DNA of 64,000 bases, from the NCBI RefSeq assembly GCF_002272795.1, contig NZ_MLAT01000001.1, forward strand, positions 62,001 through 126,000, given 5' to 3'. Position numbers and translations under genes: made by a program. Positions 1 through 9,706 of the stretch are shown here, piece by piece (positions within the stretch are counted from its first letter, which is position 1; each line of letters begins with the position of its first letter). The notes under the pieces were generated by a model that did no database searches, had not been told where the DNA came from, and worked only from the letters and a program-made list of their open reading frames with translations. Origin of the DNA: Helicobacter sp. 13S00482-2. GTDB lineage: Bacteria > Campylobacterota > Campylobacteria > Campylobacterales > Helicobacteraceae.

Positions 1-759
1 GTAAGGCTTAAAGAGGGAATTTTATTGCATCAAAGCAAAATGGCCTCTATGGGCGAAATGATTGGAAACATAGCCCATCAATGGAGACAACCTCTATCTG
101 AACTTGGATCCATCCTTGCAAATATAGGCTTATATCAAGAAATGGGCAAACTTGATGAAAAAAAACTTGTCCAAAAAATTTCTGAAGGAGAAAATCTTAT
201 TTTGCATATGAGTAACACGATTGATGATTTTAGAAATTTTTTTAGTGCCGATAAACAAAGGAGTGTCTATAGTGTGAATCAAATGTGTCATAACACATTA
301 GCACTGATTGATTCTGCACTCAAAAACCACTTTATACAACTAGAAATAATAGCTGAGCGAGAAATTTTTACCGATGGTTACCCTCAAGAATTCTCTCAAG
401 CTCTTTTGAATATCTTAGGAAATGCAAAAGATGTATTACTAGAAAAAGGAGTGAAGAAGCCCAAAATAACCCTTCAGATTGAGGCCATAGAAGATAAAAT
501 AAAAATATCTATCAAAGACAATGGAGGAGGAATCAAACTATCCCCGATTGAAAAAATCTTTGAACCCTATATATCGACCAAACAGGGAATGAATGGCACA
601 GGAATTGGTCTATATATGAGTAAGATTATTATAGAGAAAAATGTGAATGGAAAATTGATCGCATACAATGACAAGTCTGGTGCGATATTTGAAATTTGGC
701 TAAAACTTGCCAATCATATAAATGAAACAAAACAAGATCAATCTCTTAAAAACTTATAA
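1..759 (+). CDS. Sensor histidine kinase, C-terminal part (5' end outside window)
   Basis: The frame is open from base 1, so only the kinase core is visible. It has the HisKA phospho-acceptor box (IAHQWRQPL, the His in an HQWRQPL context), an N box (LNILGNAKDVL), a G1 box (IKDNGGGIK) and a G2 box (GTGIGLYMSK). These are the dimerisation/phospho-transfer and ATPase domains of a two-component kinase. The HQWRQPL form is common in Campylobacterota kinases that carry sensor domains upstream. No response regulator is visible beside it, so the signal and partner are unknown. It ends convergent with nifU, with a strong hairpin terminator between them. Confidence 0.9.
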   Translation, partial: VRLKEGILLHQSKMASMGEMIGNIAHQWRQPLSELGSILANIGLYQEMGKLDEKKLVQKISEGENLILHMSNTIDDFRNFFSADKQRSVYSVNQMCHNTLALIDSALKNHFIQLEIIAEREIFTDGYPQEFSQALLNILGNAKDVLLEKGVKKPKITLQIEAIEDKIKISIKDNGGGIKLSPIEKIFEPYISTKQGMNGTGIGLYMSKIIIEKNVNGKLIAYNDKSGAIFEIWLKLANHINETKQDQSLKNL

Positions 760-815
760 AGCAAATGATATACAAAAATTCTTCATATAAAGAGGAGATT
801 AATTATATTTGATAT

Positions 816-846
816 AAAAACACTCTTTAACCAAAGAGTGTTTTTT
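816..846. terminator. Bidirectional rho-independent terminator
   Basis: A 13-bp perfect stem (AAAAACACTCTTT at 816-828 pairing with AAAGAGTGTTTTT at 833-845) closes a 4-nt AACC loop. It has a T run on the right and an A run on the left. It lies between the convergent kinase and nifU genes and would stop transcription from both sides. Confidence 0.9.
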
Positions 847-854
847 AGAAAAAA

Positions 855-1835
855 TTAAATAGGCATCACACGGATATTTTTATCAAGATTTTGTTGCAAG
901 ACATCCTCTATAGCAAAAAGAGTTCCTGTAGTAGCACTACTGCAACCATTACAATTGCCCATATAACGAATGTAAATATCAATATATCCATCACTAGTGT
1001 CTTTGATATCAATGATCTCCATGTCGCCTCCATCCATCATCAACATAGGCCGAACGGTATCATCAATTGTTTTTTCTACCGCCCTCACTTTTTGCACAGT
1101 TGTCATATCCTTGAAAGATAATTGTCCATTTGCAGACTTCTGCAGACTTTCTTTAAGTTTTTCAGCCTCCATCTCAGCCCTGACGCCCTCTAAAATATCT
1201 ACGAGATAATATTTTCTCTCTTCATGGCCACCAGGCTTGATACAACTCTTGCAAAAAGCTCCTGCCTTTGTATAATTAGTGATCTCTTCAACGCTCTTAA
1301 GATCATTAATTTGAATTACCTCCCTGATGGTGCTAAGACTCACTCTAGCACACTCACAAACAATAATTTCATCTTCAAAGTCTTCTGCATTTTTACCCAA
1401 ATAAATCCCTGCAGCTTTCTTGATAACATCATATGCCATCACCGAACAGTGCATCTTTTGACCAGGCACAGCAGGAGTATCAGGATCGTCCCTAAGTGCT
1501 CTTTCAACATCAATATTTGTGATTTTTACAGCTTCTTGTACGGTTTTTCCAAGACAAAGCTCAACCATCATATCAGAACTAGCAATAGCAGTTCCGCAAC
1601 CAAAACTCTTGAATCTAGCATCAACAATAACATCATTTTTATCCACAAGCCAATAAAGCCTAACTGCATCTCCACAAGCCTCAGCTCCATAATCAGCGAC
1701 TACAAGCTTAGCTTCTTTGGTTTTAGCATCATCTTCTGTAAGAACCCCTAAATGTGTAGGGTTATCCATCCTATCGCTAACATTTTTTGAATATGCATCC
1801 CAAAGGGCGCCTCCTATCAAATCATTTTTTGCCAT
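855..1835 (-). CDS. nifU: NifU-type Fe-S cluster scaffold protein
   Basis: Three-domain NifU scaffold of 326 residues. The N-terminal IscU-like domain has the three cluster cysteines C54, C80 (FGCGTAIASS) and C130 (HCSVMA). The central BFD-like 2Fe-2S domain has C160, C162, C195 and C198 (VCEC...CKSC). The C-terminal Nfu domain has C295 and C298 (GNCNGCSSAT). In Helicobacter, NifU with NifS is the housekeeping Fe-S assembly system rather than a nitrogen-fixation system, and nothing nitrogenase-like is present here. The gene follows nifS on the minus strand with a gap of about 39 nt, consistent with one operon. Its product would supply the many Fe-S proteins in the window (formate dehydrogenase, polyferredoxin). 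Confidence 0.96.
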   Translation of the reverse strand: MAKNDLIGGALWDAYSKNVSDRMDNPTHLGVLTEDDAKTKEAKLVVADYGAEACGDAVRLYWLVDKNDVIVDARFKSFGCGTAIASSDMMVELCLGKTVQEAVKITNIDVERALRDDPDTPAVPGQKMHCSVMAYDVIKKAAGIYLGKNAEDFEDEIIVCECARVSLSTIREVIQINDLKSVEEITNYTKAGAFCKSCIKPGGHEERKYYLVDILEGVRAEMEAEKLKESLQKSANGQLSFKDMTTVQKVRAVEKTIDDTVRPMLMMDGGDMEIIDIKDTSDGYIDIYIRYMGNCNGCSSATTGTLFAIEDVLQQNLDKNIRVMPI

Positions 1836-1874
1836 TTTTCTTCCTTAATTTGTATCTATTTTGTTGTTCGATTA

Positions 1875-3053
<1,179 letters not shown>

Positions 3054-3163
3054 TTAAAACAATTTTCATTTGACAAAACTAAAATATTTGTAAAGTGTTA
3101 ATAGTGGTGTTTTGTCAAGCGAAATGTACAATAAAAAACTTATAAAAGGTTTAAATTTTAAAA

Positions 3164-4477
3164 TTAGAAGGAATTGTACATCACATTTATTAATCTTTCC
3201 ACACTCTCCTTATATGGAAACTTTTCGTCCTCGCCTTGCTTAAGAAATTCTTCCATAGCAGATTTTTTTTCAATTGCTTCATCAAGCTCACTGTCATTTC
3301 CTTTCTGATATGAGCCAATCCTTATTAATATTTCATTTTCTTTGAGTAATGCATAAAGTCTTCGGAACTTTCTTGCAGCTTCTTTGTGCTCAGGAGTGAT
3401 GATTTCATTGCTAAGCCTAGAAGCGGAGTTTAATATCCCAACAGGGGGGAAAATCCCATAATCAGTCATCTCACGATTAAGAACAATATGCCCATCAAGT
3501 ATACTACGAGTCTGATCAGCAATAGGATCTGAAAGATCGTCGCCTTCAACCAATACAGTAAAAAAAGCTGTGATTGAACCCTTTCCATCCTCTTTCCCAG
3601 CCCTTTCCATTAGTTGGGGCAACAAAGATAATACTGATGGTGGATAACCTTTACTTGTTGGTGGCTCTCCAAGCGCTAGACCAATTTCTCTTTGTGCCAT
3701 TGCAAAACGTGTCACAGAATCCATCATAAATAGAACATCTTTACCTTGATTTTTAAAATACTCTGCCACCGCCATAGCTGAAAACGCTCCATATTTTCTC
3801 ATCAATGCAGAATCATCGCTTGTAGCTACAATCAAAACAGTATCACTCAAATCTCCATTGAGATTTTTCTGAATAAATTCAGGAACCTCTCTGCCACGTT
3901 CCCCAATAAGTGCAATCACCTTTATGGGTGCTGAACACCCCTTCACAATCATTCCCATTAATGTCGATTTACCCACTCCACTCCCAGCAAAAATACCCAT
4001 CTTTTGACCCTTGCCACAAGTAAGAAGCCCATCGATGCTCTTCACGCCAACACTAAAAACCTCATCGATAATTCCCCTTCTCATTGCTTTAATCGGAGGT
4101 GTGATGGTAGGGGCAAAGGATATATTTTCTAAAGCCCCTTTCTCATCCATAGGGTTACCCAAAGGATCAAGCACTCTACCTAAAACTCCCTCACCCACGG
4201 GAAACATCAAACCACTTGTTTCTAGCAAAACCTTATCTCCAGTTTTGTAGCCTTCTATAAAAGAAAATGGACTGAAAGCAAACTTATCATCTTCGCTTAC
4301 TGTGACCATCCCTAAAGATTCAAAATCATCTGCCCGTCTTATTCTGACAATATCTCCAACTGAAGGAGTGATACCATCTGCATATACAATATTTGAAGAG
4401 ATTTTTCTTATTGTTCCATATTGAGGCGAAAGATTGATATTTTGTTGGAGTTTGACCTTAAGCTCTTTAAGCGACAT
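3164..4477 (-). CDS. fliI: Flagellar export ATPase FliI
   Basis: A 437-residue ATPase of the flagellar type III export apparatus. The Walker A motif AGSGVGKST lies at about residues 164-172. The Walker B region (VLFMMDSVTRFAMAQREIGL) and the following GEPPTSKGYPPSV are the signature of the FliI/EscN family related to the F1 beta subunit. It would work at the inner-membrane base of the flagellum with FliH and FliJ, none of which is nearby; scattered flagellar genes are normal in Helicobacter. It stands alone between nifS and the divergent tig gene. The length is close to the usual 434-440 residues. Confidence 0.96.
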   Translation of the reverse strand: MSLKELKVKLQQNINLSPQYGTIRKISSNIVYADGITPSVGDIVRIRRADDFESLGMVTVSEDDKFAFSPFSFIEGYKTGDKVLLETSGLMFPVGEGVLGRVLDPLGNPMDEKGALENISFAPTITPPIKAMRRGIIDEVFSVGVKSIDGLLTCGKGQKMGIFAGSGVGKSTLMGMIVKGCSAPIKVIALIGERGREVPEFIQKNLNGDLSDTVLIVATSDDSALMRKYGAFSAMAVAEYFKNQGKDVLFMMDSVTRFAMAQREIGLALGEPPTSKGYPPSVLSLLPQLMERAGKEDGKGSITAFFTVLVEGDDLSDPIADQTRSILDGHIVLNREMTDYGIFPPVGILNSASRLSNEIITPEHKEAARKFRRLYALLKENEILIRIGSYQKGNDSELDEAIEKKSAMEEFLKQGEDEKFPYKESVERLINVMYNSF

Positions 4478-4532
4478 TAGGTAACCTTGTAATTTTGCTT
4501 TTATTAAAGATTTTTTTGTTAGAATACGAAAT

Positions 4533-4538
4533 TATACT
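4533..4538 (+). promoter_or_regulatory. Candidate -10 box for tig
   Basis: TATACT lies 22 nt before the chosen tig ATG, in the divergent fliI-tig gap. Helicobacter housekeeping promoters rely mainly on a TATAAT-like -10, so this is plausible, but no -35 is evident. Confidence 0.35.
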
Positions 4539-4559
4539 TTAATATTGCTAAGGAATTCT

Positions 4560-5921
4560 ATGAATTTACAGACAAAAAGAATCAATAGTGCAAATGCATC
4601 CGTGAGTGGGGAAATCCTCCTTAAAGATCTCGAAAATAAACTAAATAAGATAGCTACCAAGATAAGCAAAACCGTAAAAATGGATGGTTTTAGAAAAGGG
4701 AAAGTTCCTCTAAATGTCGTAAAATCTAGATATAAAGAGAATATTGAACAGGACGCACAAAAAGAAGCGGTTGAAGAAATGTTACAACTTGGATTAAAAG
4801 AACTCCAAATTGAACCCAAAGATGTGATTGGAGATCCCATCATCACACAATTTGACAAAAAAGACGACTTCATTTTAACCACAATTAAAATCAGCCTAAA
4901 ACCAAGCTTTAAACTTGAAGATGTGAATGCTTATGTTCCAGATGTAAAGCTCAAGCAAATCACAGATAAAGAAATTGAAAATAGACTCAATGATATTGCT
5001 AAAAATAAGGCTCCTTTGATTGAAGCAAAAAAAGATAAAAAACTCGCCAAAGGAGATGTTGCGAATATAGACTTTGAAGGCTTCATAAATGACAAATCAT
5101 TTGAAGGTGGGAAGGCTGAAGGTTTTGATCTAACTATCGGAAGTGGTCAGTTTATACCAGGGTTTGAAGATGCTCTTATTGGACTAAAAATAGGAGAAAG
5201 CAAAGACATCAATGTGAATTTTCCAGAAAACTATCAAGCCTCAGATCTTGCTGGTAAGGATGCTGTTTTTAAAGTCAAATTGAATAAAATTCAAATCAAA
5301 GATGAACCAAAGGTTGATGATGAACTAGCAAAATCTCTCCTACCTGAAGAAAAAACTCCCTCTTTGGCTACATTAAAGGAAAAAATAAAAGAACAACTTG
5401 AACTTGAAGCCAAAACAAAACTCTACAACGAAGAATTAAAAGAAAAACTGATTGAGAATTTCAACCAAAAAATTGATTTTGATCTTCCTGATCTCATTGT
5501 AGAACAAGAGATGGACTTGCTTTTTAGAAATTCTTTAAATACGCTTGATCCCAAAGAACTAAAAGAACTTCAATCTGATCCAAAAAAAGCTCAAGAAAAA
5601 CGCAATAGTTTCAAAGAGGAAGCACAAAAAAGTGTGAAAATAACTTTCATCGTAGATTTTTTATCCAAGCAAGAAAACATATCTGTAGAGGATAATGAAG
5701 TCCTTCAAACTGTGTATTATGAATCAATGATGAGTGGTCAAAATCCAAAAGATATGATTGATTATTACAAAAAAAATAATCTCTTCCCCGCTCTTAAAAT
5801 GGCGATGATAGAAGATAAAATCCTAGCGTATTTATTGGATAAAAAACTTGCCAAAGAGCCAAAATCCCTGAAATCAAAAGAAGAAAAACCCACTAAAAAA
5901 TCAAAAACTGAGGCAAAATAA
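4560..5921 (+). CDS. tig: Trigger factor, ribosome-associated chaperone/prolyl isomerase
   Basis: A 453-residue trigger factor. The N-terminal ribosome-binding domain contains the GFRKGKVP signature. The middle FKBP-like peptidyl-prolyl isomerase domain ([14 protein letters not shown], then [20 protein letters not shown]) starts near residue 155. The C-terminal substrate-cradle domain is helical and ends in a lysine-rich tail. I chose the ATG at 4560 over the one at 4545 because it has an AAGG ribosome site and matches the MNL start of Helicobacter homologues. Its stop overlaps the clpP start (TAATG), so the two are translationally coupled. Confidence 0.95.
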   Translation: MNLQTKRINSANASVSGEILLKDLENKLNKIATKISKTVKMDGFRKGKVPLNVVKSRYKENIEQDAQKEAVEEMLQLGLKELQIEPKDVIGDPIITQFDKKDDFILTTIKISLKPSFKLEDVNAYVPDVKLKQITDKEIENRLNDIAKNKAPLIEAKKDKKLAKGDVANIDFEGFINDKSFEGGKAEGFDLTIGSGQFIPGFEDALIGLKIGESKDINVNFPENYQASDLAGKDAVFKVKLNKIQIKDEPKVDDELAKSLLPEEKTPSLATLKEKIKEQLELEAKTKLYNEELKEKLIENFNQKIDFDLPDLIVEQEMDLLFRNSLNTLDPKELKELQSDPKKAQEKRNSFKEEAQKSVKITFIVDFLSKQENISVEDNEVLQTVYYESMMSGQNPKDMIDYYKKNNLFPALKMAMIEDKILAYLLDKKLAKEPKSLKSKEEKPTKKSKTEAK

Positions 5922-6508
5922 TGAATTACATTCCCTATGTCATAGAAAAGACAGGAAGAGGTGAGCGAAGTTATGATATTTATTCTAGGTTGCTTAAAGA
6001 TCGCATTATCCTTTTAAGTGGTGAGATTAACGACTCTGTTGCTTCTTCTATCGTTGCACAGTTATTATTTTTGGAAGCTGAAGATCCCGAAAAAGATATC
6101 AATCTTTATATCAACTCTCCTGGGGGGGTTATCACTAGTGCTTTTAGTATTTATGACACAATGAATTATATCCGTCCTGATATCTGCACTATTTGTATCG
6201 GACAGGCTGCTTCAGCTGGAGCATTTTTGCTTAGCTGTGGAACCAAAGGAAAGAGATACTCTCTTCCAAACTCTAGAATCATGATCCATCAACCACTTGG
6301 AGGTGCTCAAGGACAAGCCACTGATATTGAAATCCAAGCTAAAGAAATACTCCGTCTTAAGAGTATTTTAAATGCCATTATGGCAAAAAATACCTCTCAA
6401 ACACTCAAAAAAATATCTCAAGATACAGAAAGAGATTTTTTTATGAGTGCAAAAGAAGCTAAAGATTATGGTATCATTGATAAAATACTCGAAAGAAGTT
6501 TAAAGTAG
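5921..6508 (+). CDS. clpP: ATP-dependent Clp protease proteolytic subunit
   Basis: Serine protease subunit of 195 residues that forms the ClpP barrel used by ClpX or ClpA. The catalytic serine is S98 in QAASAG, the histidine is H123 in IMIHQP, and the aspartate follows near residue 172. Length and motifs are those of ordinary ClpP1. It sits between tig and the GGDEF-like gene in a tight tig-clpP-x-def-comM run. Coupling of chaperone, protease and deformylase genes is also seen in other Campylobacterota. Confidence 0.97.
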   Translation: MNYIPYVIEKTGRGERSYDIYSRLLKDRIILLSGEINDSVASSIVAQLLFLEAEDPEKDINLYINSPGGVITSAFSIYDTMNYIRPDICTICIGQAASAGAFLLSCGTKGKRYSLPNSRIMIHQPLGGAQGQATDIEIQAKEILRLKSILNAIMAKNTSQTLKKISQDTERDFFMSAKEAKDYGIIDKILERSLK

Positions 6509-6523
6509 CAAAAAGGCACTAAG

Positions 6524-7594
6524 ATGGGAAACAAAGAAGAAGAAATATCTGATTTTGGTAGTAATATATTTTTTGGGAAATTAGATCCAGAAATCCCTAA
6601 TCCTGACAAGAATGATGAATTCATTTTAGAAGATCAGGTTGCAGGCAAAATCAGCACGGTTGCACAAAATACAGTAAAAAAACTTGAAGAAGAAGGTCTT
6701 CCTGCATTTCCTGCAAACTATCAGCTTTATTTTGAAAGACTTCTTGAACAAGAAGAAACTTCATTTAAACAAAAGATTCAGAGTGTTATGGATCTCCAAT
6801 CTATGGGAGAAGACAGAGCTGTGGCTTTTGAAAAAAGTGTTAAAGAGGGATTTAAGAATATCAAGCAAATCTTAGATTTTATAGCCGTACTTTACAAAAA
6901 TCTTCAACTCGTGCAATCAGTTACAGAAAAGCACATGAAAAGTATGGAAAAAATCGATAACAAGATCGTATTATCAAATGCAATTTCTGTATTTTTAAAA
7001 GATATTGACAAAGTCAATGATGTAACTTCAGCTCAGCTCAATCAAATCAAAGAACTCTATCAAAAAACCGCTCAAGTCATCTCTGATATCAATAAAAATA
7101 CTATTTATGATTCTCGCTTTGGAATCTACAATAAGCGTTATTTTATGACTTTGCTTGAAAAAGAAAATAAACTGATGGAAGAATTCACACATTCATCAAG
7201 TATTCTCACTATGCAATTAACTAAAGATATTCAAGATAGCATTCAGGACAAATCAACTTTGATGGTTTTACTCAAGAACATTGCCAAGCTTTTACTAAAA
7301 ACTTCTAGGAGAAGTGATATCATAGGATATATAGGCGATGGCGTGTTTGGAATTGGACTCAAGTATTCTGATATACCCAGTGCAACAAAAGCCGCAGAGA
7401 GATTTGTTCATTCTGTCAAAACAACCAATATCTTCTTGGGAGAACGAGATATTTCGCTCAATGTTTCTGTAGGTATCGCAAAAATAATTCCCGAAAGAAC
7501 CGCCGAAGATTCTTTGGAAGCAGCACTTTCTGCCTTACAGGTAGCACTTAAAGAAGGTTTAGAACTCAATATTTATGCACAAGATCAATCATAA
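6524..7594 (+). CDS. Degenerate GGDEF-domain protein
   Basis: A 356-residue protein. The N-terminal half (to about residue 190) is helical and acidic and resembles a signalling/coiled-coil region. The C-terminal half has the fold pattern of a GGDEF diguanylate cyclase: [12 protein letters not shown] near residue 200, and [11 protein letters not shown] near the end. The GG(D/E)EF active loop is replaced by GDGVF (context [12 protein letters not shown]). With the second Gly and the acidic pair not matching the consensus, cyclase activity is doubtful. It lies 15 nt after clpP and its stop overlaps the def start, so it is co-transcribed with protein-maturation genes. A related gene in this position occurs in some other Campylobacterota as far as I recall. 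Its role is unknown. Confidence 0.8.
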   Translation: MGNKEEEISDFGSNIFFGKLDPEIPNPDKNDEFILEDQVAGKISTVAQNTVKKLEEEGLPAFPANYQLYFERLLEQEETSFKQKIQSVMDLQSMGEDRAVAFEKSVKEGFKNIKQILDFIAVLYKNLQLVQSVTEKHMKSMEKIDNKIVLSNAISVFLKDIDKVNDVTSAQLNQIKELYQKTAQVISDINKNTIYDSRFGIYNKRYFMTLLEKENKLMEEFTHSSSILTMQLTKDIQDSIQDKSTLMVLLKNIAKLLLKTSRRSDIIGYIGDGVFGIGLKYSDIPSATKAAERFVHSVKTTNIFLGERDISLNVSVGIAKIIPERTAEDSLEAALSALQVALKEGLELNIYAQDQS

Positions 7595-8115
7595 TGGCTA
7601 TCTTAGAGATTTTAAAATATCCTAACAAGGCACTTAGAAAAATCTCAAAAGATGTCCAAGCTTTTGATGAGGCTCTTCATAAGCTTTTAGATGACATGTA
7701 TGAGACAATGTCAGAGAGACAAGGTGTCGGGATTGCTGCTATTCAGGTAGGTATTGATCAACGTATTGTGCTTGTAAATGTCCCTTCAGAAGAAGACAAT
7801 GAACAACATAGAGAAAATTTGCTAGAAATCATCAATCCCGTTTTTTTGAAAAAAGAAGGCAACATCAAATGGAATGAAGGCTGTTTGTCTGTACCTGAGT
7901 TTTACGAAGAAGTTGATCGATTTGAACAGGTCACAATTGCTTATTGCGATCGCTTTGGTGAGAAAAAAATCCTTCAGGCAAATGGACTTCTAGCCATTGC
8001 AATCCAGCACGAAATTGATCATCTCAATGGTATTTTATTTGTAGATAAACTTCCGATCTTAAAACGTAAAAAATTTGAAAAAGAACTCAAAAGAAATCAA
8101 AAACAAAATATTTAA
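7594..8115 (+). CDS. def: Peptide deformylase
   Basis: Metal-dependent enzyme of 173 residues that removes the N-formyl group from new proteins. The three family motifs are intact: [10 protein letters not shown] (residues 45-53), EGCLSVP with metal ligand C97, and QHEIDHLNG with H139, E140 and H143. The start codon overlaps the stop of the preceding GGDEF-like gene (TAATG). It follows clpP and precedes comM, an order shared with H. pylori apart from the inserted GGDEF-like gene. Confidence 0.97.
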   Translation: MAILEILKYPNKALRKISKDVQAFDEALHKLLDDMYETMSERQGVGIAAIQVGIDQRIVLVNVPSEEDNEQHRENLLEIINPVFLKKEGNIKWNEGCLSVPEFYEEVDRFEQVTIAYCDRFGEKKILQANGLLAIAIQHEIDHLNGILFVDKLPILKRKKFEKELKRNQKQNI

Positions 8116-8137
8116 AACTTAGGAGATGTTTTAAACA

Positions 8138-9649
8138 ATGGTGAATAAGATATTTTGTGCAACCAGATCGGGAACCTCTGCAAAAATCGTTGAAGTAGAA
8201 GTCACCTTCGCCCGTGCCCTACCCGCATTTATTATCTCAGGACTTGCAAATAACTCCATACAAGAAGCCAAGCAAAGGGTACATTCCGCACTCCAAAATA
8301 ATAATTTCACTTTTCCTCCACTAAAGATCGTAGTCAATCTATCTCCATCAGATCTTCCAAAAAGCGGAAGTCATTTCGACTTGCCTATCGCCCTTTTAAT
8401 CGCACTACAAAAAGAAAATTTTATTCCTCAAAAATGGTTTGCGTTTGGAGAACTTGGTCTTGATGGCAAAATACGCCACAATGATAAAATATATCCATTA
8501 TTATTAGATGTAGCACTACTTTGCCCCCAAGCAAATATTATTGTTCCCAAAGGAGGAAAAGAACTCTTTAGTCTGATTCCAAATCTAAATTTTTTTTATG
8601 CTGATCACATCAATGAAGCTTTAGAATTCATTAAACAAGAATCTCCTGTCCCTGAAAACTGTGCCAAAGAACTCGGATTTCCCTGTTTTAAGATTAACGA
8701 TGAAACCTATTATTATCATAATAGTTTTGAACTTGATTTTTCTGAGGTCAAAGGTCAAAGTATTGCCAAACGTGCCGCTCTAATCGCTGCAAGTGGATTT
8801 CATAATCTCATTCTTGAAGGAAGCCCAGGTTGTGGAAAAACTATGATTGCCAAACGGCTTAAATACATCTTGCCACCTTTAAGTTTAAAAGAAATGATAG
8901 AAACTGTAAAGATCCAAACACTTGGAAGCCATAATGCATTTTATACGCCATTAAGAAGCTTTAGAAATCCTCATCAAAGTGCCTCAAAAGCAAGTATTTT
9001 AGGCTCTGTTTCGCAAAATGAGGCTAAACCTGGTGAGATCGCCCTAGCACATAATGGTATTTTGTTTTTTGATGAATTGCCACTTTTTAAAAAAGATATT
9101 TTGGAATCTTTGCGCGAACCATTAGAAAATAATCAATTAGTAGTCTCAAGAGTTCAGAGTAAAATAGAATACGATACTTCTTTTTTATTTGTTGGAGCAC
9201 AAAATCCTTGTCCTTGTGGGAATCTTCTGAGTGTGAGTAAAACTTGCCGTTGTCAAGATAAAGAAATAGCGACTTACAAAAATAAACTTAGTGAGCCTTT
9301 TATGGATAGAATCGATCTTTTTGTGCAAATGAACGAAACCAAAGAAGATTCAAAATCAGATATAAGTTCAAAACAAATGCAAGAAGAGGTTTTCAAGGCC
9401 TTTAGAATGCAAATCTTAAGGGGTCAAACCCACCTGAATGGAAAATTAACCGAAAAAGAAATTGATCAGTTTTGCATCCTAGATGAAGATACCCAAAAAT
9501 TATTACTTCAAGCTACTAGTAGATTTTCCCTCTCAGAACGCTCCATCAACAAAATCAAAAAAATTTCACGCACAATTGCTGATCTACAAGAAAGTGAATG
9601 CATTAAAAAATCACATTTGTTGGAAGCTTTAAACTATCGCAAAATCTAA
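8138..9649 (+). CDS. comM: ComM/YifB-type AAA+ ATPase (Mg-chelatase-like)
   Basis: A 503-residue protein with the N-terminal ChlI/Lon-protease-like fold (ARALPAFIISGL, then VNLSPSDLPKSGSHFDLPIAL), a Walker A motif GSPGCGKT near residue 230, Walker B HNGILFFDELP, and a CPCGN zinc-ribbon-like segment before the C-terminal Mg_chelatase_C region. ComM proteins help integrate incoming single-stranded DNA during natural transformation by promoting branch migration. It follows def by 22 nt and precedes cadA, matching the H. pylori neighbourhood. Annotation as a true magnesium chelatase would be wrong. Confidence 0.92.
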   Translation: MVNKIFCATRSGTSAKIVEVEVTFARALPAFIISGLANNSIQEAKQRVHSALQNNNFTFPPLKIVVNLSPSDLPKSGSHFDLPIALLIALQKENFIPQKWFAFGELGLDGKIRHNDKIYPLLLDVALLCPQANIIVPKGGKELFSLIPNLNFFYADHINEALEFIKQESPVPENCAKELGFPCFKINDETYYYHNSFELDFSEVKGQSIAKRAALIAASGFHNLILEGSPGCGKTMIAKRLKYILPPLSLKEMIETVKIQTLGSHNAFYTPLRSFRNPHQSASKASILGSVSQNEAKPGEIALAHNGILFFDELPLFKKDILESLREPLENNQLVVSRVQSKIEYDTSFLFVGAQNPCPCGNLLSVSKTCRCQDKEIATYKNKLSEPFMDRIDLFVQMNETKEDSKSDISSKQMQEEVFKAFRMQILRGQTHLNGKLTEKEIDQFCILDEDTQKLLLQATSRFSLSERSINKIKKISRTIADLQESECIKKSHLLEALNYRKI

Positions 9650-9671
9650 GCTTATTTTTATAGTATAGTAT

Positions 9672-9677
9672 TATAAT
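9672..9677 (+). promoter_or_regulatory. Candidate -10 box for cadA
   Basis: A perfect TATAAT lies 30 nt before the cadA ATG within a strongly AT-rich stretch. It suggests that cadA has its own promoter rather than relying only on read-through from comM. No metal-regulator operator could be recognised with confidence. Confidence 0.45.
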
Positions 9678-9706
9678 AACCACTATCATCATAAAAGAGT
9701 CAAAAG

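Noticed and set aside
6121-6128. G7 run in clpP as a phase-variation tract
   Set aside because: It encodes the conserved SPGGV segment, the frame is intact, and switching off a housekeeping protease is unlikely.
8138-9649. Magnesium chelatase for chlorophyll synthesis
   Set aside because: The domain order is that of ComM/YifB, and no other chlorophyll genes are expected in this organism.
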